Shown: positions 26,614-38,053, numbered from the stretch's first letter. The stretch is 64,000 nucleotides of DNA from 34-65-8 sp963529855 (GCA_963529855.1 CAURZK010000006.1:124001-188000); one strand, 5' to 3'. Numbers and translations are program-made. The notes: generated from the sequence alone by a model not told the origin.

Positions 26614-27729
26614 ATGTCGGTTAAGATGGCCCTGGCGAAACTGTCCGCGACTGCCGCGGGCACCGCGCTGCTTGCGGGCGGTGCTGTCCACGTCGCCGAA
26701 CCCATGTCCACCAAGACACCGTCGTACAAGTCGGTGAAGGCGGTCAAGGCGGCCCCCCGGCCCGTGAAGGCACGCCCCAAGGCGCGCCGCCAGGTTTCGC
26801 AAACCGTGCCCAAGCGGCGCCGCACGATCCAGCGCACCGTCGAGTGCGTTCCGGCCGGCCCTGCCATCGTGGGTGCGCCATTCGCCTATGGCCCCGCGCA
26901 TGGCGGCCCGCACGCGGACGAATGCCCGCCGACCTATCAATATGCGATGGCGGCGATCCCTTCGCCCCTGCCGCTTCCCCCTCTGCCGCCCGTTAGTGGC
27001 GGCGGCGGAAGCGGAGTGACTGTGATCGGCGGCAGCGGGGGTTTCGGCGGCGGCTTCGGCGGCGGGTTCTTCGGCGGCTTCGTGGGCAGCAGCGGCGGAT
27101 CGAGCGGTTCGGTCGTCGTCACCTCGACATCGACCACCACGGGCGGGACGACCACCACCGGCGGCACCAGCGGCATCGTGATCGATATCGAGAATTCGAC
27201 AGGCGGCAGCGGCAGCACATCGACCTCCACTTCATCGGGCGGCAGCTCGACCTCGACCGGAGGGTTTACTTCGACCACGACGACCGGCGGCCTCACGTCC
27301 ACGACGACCACCTCGTCCGGCGGCACCAGCACCACGACTGGCGGCGTCTCGACGTCGACTGGCGGCGTGTCGACATCGTCGGGCAACGTCTCGACTTCGT
27401 CGGGCAATGTCTCGACATCGTCGGGCAACGTCTCGACGTCGTCGTCGACCAGCACCTCGTCGGGCGGGATTTCGACCAGCACCACCAGTTCGGGCAATAT
27501 CACCAGCAGCACCAGCTCCAGCTCGTCGACCAGTTCCTCCACGAGTTCTTCGACCAGTTCTTCGACCAGTTCTTCGACGAGCAGCTCGACCAGCAGTTCG
27601 AGCAGCACCTCGACCTCGTCCGGCGGCAGCAGCGGTACGCCGGTTCCCGCCCCGCCGATGCTGATCCTGTTCGGGGCGGCTGCAGCGGCGATCCTGGGGC
27701 GCGGCAAGCTGCGGCGCAAGCAGGCCTGA
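26614..27729 (+). CDS. Ser/Thr/Gly-rich secreted protein with PEP-CTERM-like C-terminus
   Basis: A 371-residue protein I do not recognise by function. Regions in order are a signal-like N-terminus (ALAKLSATAAGTALLAGGAV), a basic Lys/Arg/Pro stretch (residues 35-75), a short segment with two Cys, a Gly-rich region (125-155), and a long low-complexity Ser/Thr/Gly stalk (160-340). The C-terminus is VPAPPMLILFGAAAAAILGRGKLRRKQA. That end has a Pro motif, a single hydrophobic helix and a basic tail, the layout of PEP-CTERM sorting signals. The stalk is a likely O-glycosylation or spacer region. The extreme C-terminus gives processing by an exosortase-like enzyme as the best guess. No exosortase gene is in the window. 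Confidence 0.72.
   Translation: MSVKMALAKLSATAAGTALLAGGAVHVAEPMSTKTPSYKSVKAVKAAPRPVKARPKARRQVSQTVPKRRRTIQRTVECVPAGPAIVGAPFAYGPAHGGPHADECPPTYQYAMAAIPSPLPLPPLPPVSGGGGSGVTVIGGSGGFGGGFGGGFFGGFVGSSGGSSGSVVVTSTSTTTGGTTTTGGTSGIVIDIENSTGGSGSTSTSTSSGGSSTSTGGFTSTTTTGGLTSTTTTSSGGTSTTTGGVSTSTGGVSTSSGNVSTSSGNVSTSSGNVSTSSSTSTSSGGISTSTTSSGNITSSTSSSSSTSSSTSSSTSSSTSSSTSSSTSSSSSTSTSSGGSSGTPVPAPPMLILFGAAAAAILGRGKLRRKQA
27367..27444 (+). repeat. In-frame 21-base tandem repeats encoding VSTSSGN
   Basis: Three nearly identical 21-base units (27367-27387, 27388-27408, 27409-27429) plus a partial fourth encode VSTSSGN copies. A second block of 12-base AGTTCTTCGACC-like units follows at about 27540-27600. Both are in frame, so copy-number changes would lengthen or shorten the Ser/Thr stalk without a frameshift. 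Confidence 0.85.
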
Positions 27730-27749
27730 TCCCGCCCAGCGGGCAACGA

Positions 27750-27785
27750 AAAGGGCGGCTCCCTCGCGGGGGCCGCCCTTTCGCT
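27750..27785. terminator. Bidirectional terminator between the Ser/Thr-rich gene and acnA
   Basis: A 14-bp stem (27750-27763 with 27768-27781, one wobble pair, loop TCGC) has AAAGGGCGGC on its left arm and GCCGCCCTTT on its right, with short T-runs on both strands. It lies between two convergent genes and can end both. Confidence 0.85.
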
Positions 27786-27805
27786 TTGTCAGGGATGTGC
27801 CGCGA

Positions 27806-30478
<2,673 letters not shown>

Positions 30479-30607
30479 GCAGTGTGCATCCTTTCGTGCG
30501 AACTCGATTGGAAGACCGCGCCCGGGTGCCCCCATCGGCGCGATGCCTTTGGCGCGGCCCTGCTCTTTCGCGGGCGCAAAATCAAGGGTCGGGCAAAGGG
30601 TTCGGGG

Positions 30608-31489
30608 TCAGACGGCAACCTGTTCGGGCCGCTTGCGCGCTGCGATCCAGCACCCGCCAACGATCAGCACGGTGCCTGCCAGAGTCGCCGGGGTCACCGC
30701 CTCGCGGAAGAACAGCCACCCGAACAGCGACGCCCACAAAAACCCGCTGTATTCCAACGGCACCAGCACTTGTGCTTCGGCCCGGGCATAGGCCCAGGCG
30801 AGCGTGATCGCCCCGCATACCGTCAGAAACGCGGCGGCGGCGATGTTCATGCTTGTGGCGCTATCGGGCACGGTAAGGAAAAACGGCGCGGCGAGGCCTA
30901 GGACAACCGCACTCATCCCGCTGTGAAAGCTGGCGATTTCCAGTGGCCCGGCAAGCTGCGCCTGTTGCCGCGCGAGGACGAGATTATAGGCATAGAGCAC
31001 GGCGGAAAAGAGGATCGCCGCAAGACCCAGCGCGGCGTCATCCGACATCTCCTGACTGCCGACCCGTCCGCCGACGATCACCAGCGTTCCGACGAGGCCA
31101 AGCACGGCAGCGATGATAGCCTTGCGCTGAACCCGCTCCCCCAGGATCAGCGCGGCGAGATAGAGCGAGATGACCGGTGCGACGAACGAGATCGCGATCG
31201 CTTCGGCCAAGGGCAGCTTGGTGATGGCGTAGAAGAACGTCAGCGCCATGAACGTGTTTACCAGTCCGCGCCTGACATGGACCTTCAGCACACTGGTTTG
31301 GGGCCAACGCCCGCCGCGCGCCAGCCATATCGGTACGACCAGAACCGCACCCATTGCCGAACGCAGCACCGCAGCGCTGTATGCACCAATGACCAGCGCC
31401 GCCTCCTTCATGAAGGCATCCATCAGGGCGAGGAATCCCACGCCCAGCAGCGCCATGGCAATCGGCATGAGACGGTGTTCGGCGGGCAT
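30608..31489 (-). CDS. EamA-family (DMT superfamily) transporter
   Basis: An inner-membrane carrier of about 293 residues with ten hydrophobic helices in two EamA repeats (first from LMPIAMALLGVGFLALMDAFMKEAA, second from ALGLAAILFSAVLYAYNLVLARQ). The motif LEYSGFLWASLFGWLFFREAVTPATLAGTVLIVGG is typical of the second repeat. Substrate is unknown; many are metabolite exporters. The start is uncertain: ATG 31489 is preferred, but the frame is open to 31534. It ends in AARKRPEQVAV. Confidence 0.85.
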   Translation of the reverse strand: MPAEHRLMPIAMALLGVGFLALMDAFMKEAALVIGAYSAAVLRSAMGAVLVVPIWLARGGRWPQTSVLKVHVRRGLVNTFMALTFFYAITKLPLAEAIAISFVAPVISLYLAALILGERVQRKAIIAAVLGLVGTLVIVGGRVGSQEMSDDAALGLAAILFSAVLYAYNLVLARQQAQLAGPLEIASFHSGMSAVVLGLAAPFFLTVPDSATSMNIAAAAFLTVCGAITLAWAYARAEAQVLVPLEYSGFLWASLFGWLFFREAVTPATLAGTVLIVGGCWIAARKRPEQVAV

Positions 31490-31638
31490 TGGCCGCCCCA
31501 TATGCGCAGCCACGCCGCGCGTCACGCAATTCACCGCGCAGTCAGGCGCGATGCTTGAAGGGGCGGGCGAATTCGGGCAGATTCCGGCGGCTTGTTGAAC
31601 ACGGCGCCGGCATAGGGCCCGGCGTCAAGGGGTAGAGA

Positions 31639-33021
31639 ATGACAGTGGTTGCCAAGTATCGGTCCATCCTCCTTGCGGCAGTCGCGGCTGGCGCCGCGCC
31701 AGTATTGGCGCAGCCGGTCGACCTGTTGCCGCCTGAGCGCAAGATCGAGCAGCAGCCGCTGGAGGCGGAATTCGACGCAGTCGTCACGCAGGCAAGCACG
31801 CCTCAGGCGAACACCCCGCAAGACGGGCAGCCGGTCGTCCAGCAGCTCGAACCGCAGGTCCAGCACTGGTCGCTCGCCAATGCGACTGCGCTTGTCGTAG
31901 TGGCCGAGAAAATCGGCGCCGAAGGTCTCGATCCGGCCGATTACCGGCTCGACGAACTGCGCGCCGCGATTGCCGCGGGCGAGGGCGAGGCCCTGAGCGC
32001 CGCCGCAAGCCGGACTTTCGCGTGGCTGATCGAGGATATGCGCGACGGCCGCACGCCAATGGATTCGCGCAAGCAGTGGTTCGTGATGGACCCTGACGCC
32101 GACCGCTATCCCACCGCCGGCCTGATGACGAAGGCGCTGCAAAGCGGCGACATCGCCGGCACGCTGCAATCGGTCGCGCCGATCCACCCCGACTATGCCA
32201 AGCTTAAGGCCGAACTGGCGAACACCCCGGCGGGCGCGAAGCGCAAGCTGATCCGGGCCAACATGGATCGGTGGCGGTGGCTCGCGCGCGATCTGGGTTC
32301 GCAGTACCTGCTGACCAACGTGCCCGAATTCCAGCTGCGGCTGACGGTCAACGACAAGATCGTCCGTACGTACAAGACCATCGTCGGCAAGCCGGGCCGC
32401 ACCGCGACCCCGCAGCTGGCCGAATCAGTCGAAGGGGTGATCTTCAACCCGACCTGGACTGTGCCCCAGTCGATCGTAAAGGGCGAAGGGCTGGGCGCCC
32501 GCGTGCTGGGCAATCCTGGCTGGGCGCGCGCCAATGGCTATGTCGGGACCCGGTCGGAAAACGGCTTTGTAACCGTGGTGCAGCAGCCGGGACCGGGCAA
32601 CTCTCTCGGCCTGATGAAGCTCGACATGCCCAACCAGCATGCGATCTTCCTTCACGACACGCCTTCGCGCGGGCTGTTCAACCAGCCCAACCGCGCATTG
32701 AGCCACGGCTGCGTGCGGACCGAACGAGCAAGCGAACTGGCGATCACGCTCGCGATCCTGCAGGCCGGCATCAGTGCGGAAGAGGGCGTGGCGACGATCA
32801 AGTCGGGCAAGTACACCCGCGTCGGCTTCCAGAAGCCCATCCCGGTTTACATCGCCTATTTCACCATGGGTAGCGACATTGACGGGCAGTTGCGCACGTT
32901 CAACGACATCTACGGCCGGGATGCGGCAGTGCTGGCTTCACTGGATGCGCCGCGCGTTCCCGATCGCCCGCGCGTGACGGGTGAGGAAGTGATCCAGATC
33001 CTGGACGATCCGCGGGTCTGA
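31639..33021 (+). CDS. L,D-transpeptidase, YcbB/LdtD-like
   Basis: A 460-residue periplasmic enzyme that forms 3-3 peptidoglycan cross-links or attaches proteins to peptidoglycan. A signal peptide ends in APVLAQ (about residue 25). The middle region (residues 60-200) resembles the scaffold domain of YcbB. The YkuD domain has the catalytic motif HAIFLHDTP then SHGCVRTER with Cys358. AAGGGG precedes the ATG. It faces a second, different L,D-transpeptidase-type gene whose stop is 6 bases away. Confidence 0.92.
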   Translation: MTVVAKYRSILLAAVAAGAAPVLAQPVDLLPPERKIEQQPLEAEFDAVVTQASTPQANTPQDGQPVVQQLEPQVQHWSLANATALVVVAEKIGAEGLDPADYRLDELRAAIAAGEGEALSAAASRTFAWLIEDMRDGRTPMDSRKQWFVMDPDADRYPTAGLMTKALQSGDIAGTLQSVAPIHPDYAKLKAELANTPAGAKRKLIRANMDRWRWLARDLGSQYLLTNVPEFQLRLTVNDKIVRTYKTIVGKPGRTATPQLAESVEGVIFNPTWTVPQSIVKGEGLGARVLGNPGWARANGYVGTRSENGFVTVVQQPGPGNSLGLMKLDMPNQHAIFLHDTPSRGLFNQPNRALSHGCVRTERASELAITLAILQAGISAEEGVATIKSGKYTRVGFQKPIPVYIAYFTMGSDIDGQLRTFNDIYGRDAAVLASLDAPRVPDRPRVTGEEVIQILDDPRV

Positions 33022-33026
33022 CCGGG

Positions 33027-33743
33027 TCAATATACGCCGGGCAGCAGGATCTGCTGCCCGCGTGGCGGATCGGGTTGGAGCGGGCGCATCTCGCCCAGCG
33101 CCTGTGCGGGGCGTGCAGTCGTGGAACCGTCGGGCTGCAGGCCGTAACGCCCGGCGTGGATCACCCGGCCGCCGCCCAGGTCCAGCAAGGCTCGCTGAAA
33201 TTGTTCGCTGCCCATGGCGAAGCAGCCGTTTGACCGGCCCAGCCGGCCCCAGCGCTGCACATGCTCAGGCTCGGCATAACCCGCTCGGTGCATAACGATG
33301 GCCCGGTCGAGCGCATTCGAATTGGTCGGATCGAGCCCGTCGAGCCGGATCGAGACGCCGAACTGACCCGTGTACCAGGAATAGGTCAGGTAGCTGCCTT
33401 CGCTCGAACAGTGCGATCCATGCTCGTTCGAAAACCAGTTGAGCCAGCCGTCGTGTTCCGGGTCCGACCCGTCGCCGTGGCTTACGAGATAGGATTCGAC
33501 GCGGCCCGCCTCGAGATTGACGAAATGGAACCGCGGTTCGGCGCTGTGGAGGCCGAAGTCGGCCACGCCGACATAATCGCGTCGCCACAGGCGTGAACCT
33601 GCCTTGGCCTGCGCTTTGCGAGCGATTTCAGCCAGCTTGCGATCGCGGGGTGAAGCGCTCTGCGCGCGGGCGGGCACGGTGACGGGCAGCGTCAATGCCA
33701 ATCCTGCTGCCAGCGAGCCCTTAATTAGTTGGCGCCTGTCCAT
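33027..33743 (-). CDS. Murein L,D-transpeptidase catalytic-domain protein (YkuD_2 type)
   Basis: A 238-residue secreted protein. The N-terminus MDRRQLIKGSLAAGLALTLPV has a twin-arginine-like start of a signal peptide, cut near ARAQS. The conserved block NEHGSHCSSEGSYLTYSWYTGQFGVSIRLDGLD...ALDRAIVMHRAGYA and the nucleophile motif GRSNGCFAM define the YkuD_2 family (catalytic domain only). It is probably a cell-wall enzyme, but activity is not proven for most members. It is convergent with the LdtD-like gene. Confidence 0.88.
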   Translation of the reverse strand: MDRRQLIKGSLAAGLALTLPVTVPARAQSASPRDRKLAEIARKAQAKAGSRLWRRDYVGVADFGLHSAEPRFHFVNLEAGRVESYLVSHGDGSDPEHDGWLNWFSNEHGSHCSSEGSYLTYSWYTGQFGVSIRLDGLDPTNSNALDRAIVMHRAGYAEPEHVQRWGRLGRSNGCFAMGSEQFQRALLDLGGGRVIHAGRYGLQPDGSTTARPAQALGEMRPLQPDPPRGQQILLPGVY

Positions 33744-33816
33744 ACCGGCACTCTATATAGCAACGCCTAACCGAAGCGTGAACAGGGAGCGATCAGGTGG
33801 TGTGGAGTGAAATCGG

Positions 33817-34326
33817 ATGAGGGGCACTGATTGTCTCGCCATCGGCCTGTCGCTGGCGCTTGCCGGGTGCATGGCCTCGCCAGAAACCCTCCCGCCGCCA
33901 GCTCCCCTGCCACCAGCTATCGAACCCGCGCCAGGCCTTGCAGTGCAGCCGGACCCGACACGCATACTCGACCGCGGCGCGGCGGATCGGCTGCGCCGCA
34001 ACAAGGGGCTGACCCTGCAATGGATCGACTGGCAGCAGCGTGGTACGGCCCGGATTACGGTCGATGGCCGCGGTGTCTGGCGGCTGCGCGGCGAACAGTC
34101 GCGGGGTGCAGCCCGCATCATCCTCGATGGCGTAGTGACCGAAATCGGGCGCGATTACTTCACCTTCGACGGGCAGATCGCCATCAACGACGCGCCGGAT
34201 GCAGGTCGCGCCTGTCTGGCCGACAAGACCTGGCATTTTGCGGTCACGCAGAAGCGCCCCTATTGGCGGCTGCGCGAGTTCGAGTGGTGTGACGAGTTGA
34301 CCGACTACATCGACATCTATTTCTGA
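33817..34326 (+). CDS. Putative lipoprotein of unknown function
   Basis: A 169-residue protein with a short signal and the lipobox LAGC (MRGTDCLAIGLSLALAGCMASP). A Pro-rich tether follows (ETLPPPAPLPPAIEPAP), then a compact domain of about 120 residues containing WIDWQQRGTARITVDGRGVWRL and ending YWRLREFEWCDELTDYIDIYF. I do not recognise the domain; two Cys (CLADK and EWCDE) may form a disulfide. It has its own transcriptional direction, convergent with the deacetylase gene. Confidence 0.7.
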   Translation: MRGTDCLAIGLSLALAGCMASPETLPPPAPLPPAIEPAPGLAVQPDPTRILDRGAADRLRRNKGLTLQWIDWQQRGTARITVDGRGVWRLRGEQSRGAARIILDGVVTEIGRDYFTFDGQIAINDAPDAGRACLADKTWHFAVTQKRPYWRLREFEWCDELTDYIDIYF

Positions 34327-34342
34327 CGGACCTGCCGGGCGG

Positions 34343-35248
34343 TCAGTTCCAGCACGCGTTCTCACGCCCCATCGCGATCATCGATGCGGCGTGGCGCAAG
34401 GCGACCGGATGCGGGTCGGTGCCATATCCGCCGCCCAGCGCGCTTGCCACAGGCAGGCCGCGCCTGCGCGCCTCGCGCACCACCATGGTATCGCGCGCCG
34501 CCAGCCCATCGCCGCTGAGCGCCAGCCGGCCCAGCCGGTCATCCGCGTGCGGATCGACACCGGCCTGATACAGGACGAAATCCGGTGCGAACCCGTCGAG
34601 AATTTCCGGCAGGTGCTGTTCCAGCAGCGCAAGATAGGCGTGGTCGCCCAGGTTGTCAGGCAAGGCGACATCGCGGCTCGACCGCGCCTTGCGGACTGGG
34701 AAATTGCGTTCGGCATGCATGGAAAACGTGAACACTTCCGCTCGCCCCGCCATCAGGCTGGCGGTGCCATCGCCCTGGTGAACGTCGAGATCGACGACCA
34801 ACACGCGGCGCGCCAGTCTTTCGCCGATCAGCCGGTTGGCGGTGACCGCGAGGTCGTTGAACACGCAATAGCCTGCGCCCGTGTCATGAAGCGCGTGATG
34901 GCTGCCTGCTGCGCTGTTGGCGGCATAGCCATGTACCATCGCCAGCCGCGCGGCGAGGTAAGTGCCGCCGCAGGTGTGCTGGACGCGTGCGGCGATGTGC
35001 GGGGTTACGGGAAAGCCGATCCGGCGCTCCTTGTCGGGCGGCACATCGGCGGCGAGGACTTGCGCGACATATTCGGGATCGTGGACCGCCTCCAGCCATT
35101 CGCGCGGGCAGGGCGCGGGGGCGTGTTCGGTCAACGGGTGGCCGCTCGCGCGTAGCGCTTCCATGACGAGGCGGTACTTGTCGAACCGGAAGGTGCCGCG
35201 CTCTGGTGCGGGTGCGGCATAATCGACGTGGTGGACCACGTGGAGCAT
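34343..35248 (-). CDS. Histone deacetylase/acetoin utilisation family hydrolase
   Basis: A 301-residue arginase-fold zinc deacetylase-like protein. Visible are SHHALHDTGAGYCVFNDLAVTANRL with the catalytic His pair, VLVVDLDVHQGDGTASLMAG with zinc Asp and His, and PDFVLYQAGVDPHADDRLGRLALS with the second zinc Asp. Bacterial members act on acetylpolyamines or acetyl-lysine; the substrate here is unknown. The start is 4 bases after the mntP stop, making ispG-mntP-deacetylase one operon. Confidence 0.9.
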   Translation of the reverse strand: MLHVVHHVDYAAPAPERGTFRFDKYRLVMEALRASGHPLTEHAPAPCPREWLEAVHDPEYVAQVLAADVPPDKERRIGFPVTPHIAARVQHTCGGTYLAARLAMVHGYAANSAAGSHHALHDTGAGYCVFNDLAVTANRLIGERLARRVLVVDLDVHQGDGTASLMAGRAEVFTFSMHAERNFPVRKARSSRDVALPDNLGDHAYLALLEQHLPEILDGFAPDFVLYQAGVDPHADDRLGRLALSGDGLAARDTMVVREARRRGLPVASALGGGYGTDPHPVALRHAASMIAMGRENACWN

Positions 35249-35252
35249 GGCT

Positions 35253-35810
35253 TCACGCGCCCAGGGTGTGCTCGAACAGGATGCGGCATCCCAGCAGGAC
35301 CAGGATCAGCCCGCCGGCAACTTCCGCCGGTCGCCCGAAGCGGTCCCCCGCCGCCCGGCCTATTACGACGCCGGCCGCCGACAAGGCGAAAGTCACGATG
35401 CCGATCATCAGGCATGCCGCGAGCGGCGCAAGGCCGAGAGTCGGCAGGGTGATCCCCGCGGCCAGCGCGTCGATGCTGGTCGCGACCCCGGCAACCAGCA
35501 GGGCCATTCCGGCGAGCTGCGGCGCAGCGTCATCTTCCCCCCCACCGCCAATGATCATGCGCCCGCCCAGAAATGCGAGCAGGGCGAAGGCGATCCAGTG
35601 GTCGACAGCCGCGACATAGACCAGCGCCACAGCGCCAATGCCCCAGCCGATCAGCGGCATCAGCCCCTGGAATGCGCCGAAAACCGCGCCGATCGACAAG
35701 ACGCTGCGAGCAGCGGGGCGGAACCGCGCACCCTGCGTCAGAGCGACGGCAAAGGCATCCATGGCGAGCGCCAGCGCGAGCAATGCCGCGGCGGCATAGG
35801 CGGCGAACAT
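35253..35810 (-). CDS. mntP: Manganese efflux pump MntP
   Basis: A 185-residue inner-membrane protein with six hydrophobic helices in two repeats. The diagnostic MDAFAVALTQGARF is in helix 1 and ATSIDALAAGITLPTLG in helix 4; the Asp residues in these helices are the metal-path acids of MntP. It exports Mn2+ and in other bacteria is controlled by a manganese riboswitch or MntR. I see neither here, since only one base separates it from ispG. Co-transcription with ispG is therefore certain in layout, though its logic is unclear. Confidence 0.92.
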   Translation of the reverse strand: MFAAYAAAALLALALAMDAFAVALTQGARFRPAARSVLSIGAVFGAFQGLMPLIGWGIGAVALVYVAAVDHWIAFALLAFLGGRMIIGGGGEDDAAPQLAGMALLVAGVATSIDALAAGITLPTLGLAPLAACLMIGIVTFALSAAGVVIGRAAGDRFGRPAEVAGGLILVLLGCRILFEHTLGA

Positions 35811-35811
35811 G

Positions 35812-36957
35812 TTATTCGGCGGCCACGCTTACTGCGTCGGCATTGCCCGCATCGATCATGCCCGCCTCGATTTCGGCCGCCTTGGCCTCTACCAGGCGGA
35901 CGATGTGGTCGAGCATCTCGCCATCTTCGACGTGGTGGTCCTTGAGCCCGGAAAGATAGACCATGTGCTTTCCGTTGCCGCCGCCGGTCAGGCCGATGTC
36001 GGTCTCGCGCGCTTCGCCCGGGCCGTTGACGACGCAGCCGAGCACGGAGAGCGACAGCGGCGTCTTGATATGCTCGAGCCGCTTCTCCAGCGCCTCCACC
36101 GTTCGGATAACGTCGAAACCCTGGCGCGAACACGAAGGGCACGAGACCACGCGAACACCGCGGGTGCGCAGGCCGAGCGACTTCAGAATCTCGAACCCGA
36201 CGCGCACTTCCTGCTCAGGCTCCGCCGATAGGGAAACGCGGATCGTGTCGCCGATCCCAGCCCACAGCAGGTTGCCGATCCCGATCGAGGATTTGACCGT
36301 GCCGCCGATAAGCCCGCCCGCCTCGGTGATGCCAAGGTGCAGTGGACAATCGACTGCTTCGGCAAGACCCATGTAGGCGGCGACCGCCAGGAACACGTCG
36401 CTCGCCTTTACGGCCACCTTGAATTCGTGGAAGTCGTGATCCTGCAGCAGCTTGATGTGATCGAGCGCGCTTTCCACCAGCGCCTCGGGGCACGGCTCGC
36501 CATACTTCTCGAGGAGATCACGCTCGAGCGAGCCGGCATTGACCCCGATGCGGATCGCGCAGCCATTCGCCTTTGCTGCGCGGACGACTTCGGCCACGCG
36601 CTCGCTCGACCCGATATTGCCCGGGTTGATGCGCAGACATGCGGCACCGGCATCGGCTGCTTCCAACGCGCGCTTGTAGTGAAAATGGATGTCGGCGACG
36701 AGCGGCACCTGCGCCGCGCGGGCAATCTGGCGGAAGGCGGCGGTCGCTTCTTCCGTCGGGCACGAAACGCGCACGATGTCCGCCCCCGCTTCCTCGCACC
36801 GGCGGATCTGGTCGATCGTCGCGCCGGCATCTTCGGTCGGAGTATTGGTCATCGTCTGCACGGTGATCGGCGCGTCGCCGCCAACCGGCACCTTGCCGAC
36901 CATGATCTGGCGGGACTGTCTGCGCGCAATGGTGCGCCACGGGCGAATTTCGGACAT
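35812..36957 (-). CDS. ispG: 4-hydroxy-3-methylbut-2-en-1-yl diphosphate synthase IspG (GcpE)
   Basis: Converts MEcPP to HMBPP in the non-mevalonate isoprenoid pathway using a 4Fe-4S cluster. The 381-residue bacterial-type protein has GGDAPITVQTMTNTPTEDA, the TIM-barrel sequences LVADIHFHYKRAL and GVNAGSLE, and the cluster motifs SCPSCSRQGFDVI and GCVVNGPGEAR. ATG 36957 fits the family start. It leads the ispG-mntP-deacetylase operon and is divergent from the CorA-like gene, 35 bases apart. Confidence 0.96.
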   Translation of the reverse strand: MSEIRPWRTIARRQSRQIMVGKVPVGGDAPITVQTMTNTPTEDAGATIDQIRRCEEAGADIVRVSCPTEEATAAFRQIARAAQVPLVADIHFHYKRALEAADAGAACLRINPGNIGSSERVAEVVRAAKANGCAIRIGVNAGSLERDLLEKYGEPCPEALVESALDHIKLLQDHDFHEFKVAVKASDVFLAVAAYMGLAEAVDCPLHLGITEAGGLIGGTVKSSIGIGNLLWAGIGDTIRVSLSAEPEQEVRVGFEILKSLGLRTRGVRVVSCPSCSRQGFDVIRTVEALEKRLEHIKTPLSLSVLGCVVNGPGEARETDIGLTGGGNGKHMVYLSGLKDHHVEDGEMLDHIVRLVEAKAAEIEAGMIDAGNADAVSVAAE

Positions 36958-36992
36958 GCCCCGCGCTATAGGCCCGCCTACGTGAAGGGGCA

Positions 36993-38036
36993 ATGACAGC
37001 GCCGCCCGAATGCGGCATGGCGCATGCGATGGAAAGCGCCGCGATACAGCCTGCCGAACCGCCGGAATGCCCGCTCCTGTTCGGGCGCGTGCTCGACGGC
37101 AAGGGCGGGGCCCGTGCAATCGACTGGGCTGAGGCCCAGGGATGGCGCCCGCGCGAAAAAGGCGAGGTTCTGTGGCTGCACCTGCTGCGTACCTGCCCGG
37201 GGCTCGAGCAATGGCTCGTGGCGGACCTCGGCGTGTCCGAACCGACCGCGGAAATGCTGGTGTCCGACCAGACGCGCCCCCGCGCGTTTCGCGAGGGCGA
37301 AGCGCTGGTGGCGACGTTGCGCGACCTCAATTTCAATCCCGGGTCCGAGCCCGAGGACATGATCTCGATGCAGTTATGGAGCGACGGTCGCCGCCTGGTG
37401 ACATTGCGCCGGGCGCCGCAGCAGAGCCCCAATGAAGTACGCGATCTGTTGGCCGCCAGGCGCGGCCCGCGTGATGCGGGGGCGATGGTAACCCAGATCG
37501 TCGAATTGCTGATCGACCATCTCAATCACGCGGTCGTCGATATGAATGCGATGCTCGACCGGCTGGAACAGGACGATCCCGATGTCCCAACCGATCAGCG
37601 CGCGCGGGAAATCTCCGCGATCCGCCGCGATTGCCTTGCGCTGCAGCGGCACGTCTCGCCCCAGCACGAGGCGCTTGAACAGATCGGACGCGACGCGCCC
37701 GAATGGTTCGAGCCGCATGACAGGCGCGAAATCGTGGAATCTATTGCGCGCCTGCGCCGCCACCTGGATGACATCGACATCAGCAAGGAAAGCGCCGTCG
37801 TGCTGCTCGACGAACTGCGCGCCCGCGCCCTGGCCACCAGCCAGGAAGCGACTTACAAGCTGGGCGTGATGGCGGGCATCTTTCTGCCGTTGACGTTTTT
37901 CACCGGGCTGCTTGGCAGCAACGTCGCGGGCATTCCCTACGCCGAAGAGCCGTGGGCGTTCTGGGGCGTGGTCGGCCTGTGCGCCGCCGTGACGGGATTG
38001 ATCCTGCTGCTGTTCTGGCGCCTGCGGTGGCTCTGA
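36993..38036 (+). CDS. CorA/ZntB-family divalent cation transporter with GSN in place of GMN
   Basis: A 347-residue protein with a long cytoplasmic N-terminal domain (VLWLHLLRT; FREGEALVATLRDLNFNPG), a long helix (LRRHLDDIDISKESAVVLLDELRARALA) and two C-terminal membrane helices. The helix 1 end reads FLPLTFFTGLLGSNVAGIP. CorA has GMN and ZntB usually GVN at this point; here it is GSN, and the MPEL-type loop is missing. It is closest to the ZntB zinc/proton group by the NVxGIP context. Transport direction and metal are not certain. GAAGGGG precedes the ATG. Confidence 0.87.
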   Translation: MTAPPECGMAHAMESAAIQPAEPPECPLLFGRVLDGKGGARAIDWAEAQGWRPREKGEVLWLHLLRTCPGLEQWLVADLGVSEPTAEMLVSDQTRPRAFREGEALVATLRDLNFNPGSEPEDMISMQLWSDGRRLVTLRRAPQQSPNEVRDLLAARRGPRDAGAMVTQIVELLIDHLNHAVVDMNAMLDRLEQDDPDVPTDQRAREISAIRRDCLALQRHVSPQHEALEQIGRDAPEWFEPHDRREIVESIARLRRHLDDIDISKESAVVLLDELRARALATSQEATYKLGVMAGIFLPLTFFTGLLGSNVAGIPYAEEPWAFWGVVGLCAAVTGLILLLFWRLRWL

Positions 38037-38053
38037 ACCCCGCTCGCAACTAA

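Noticed and set aside
27367..27600. Regular short repeats, considered as CRISPR
   Set aside because: Units are 12 and 21 bases, in frame, without unique spacers, and encode Ser/Thr repeats of a protein.
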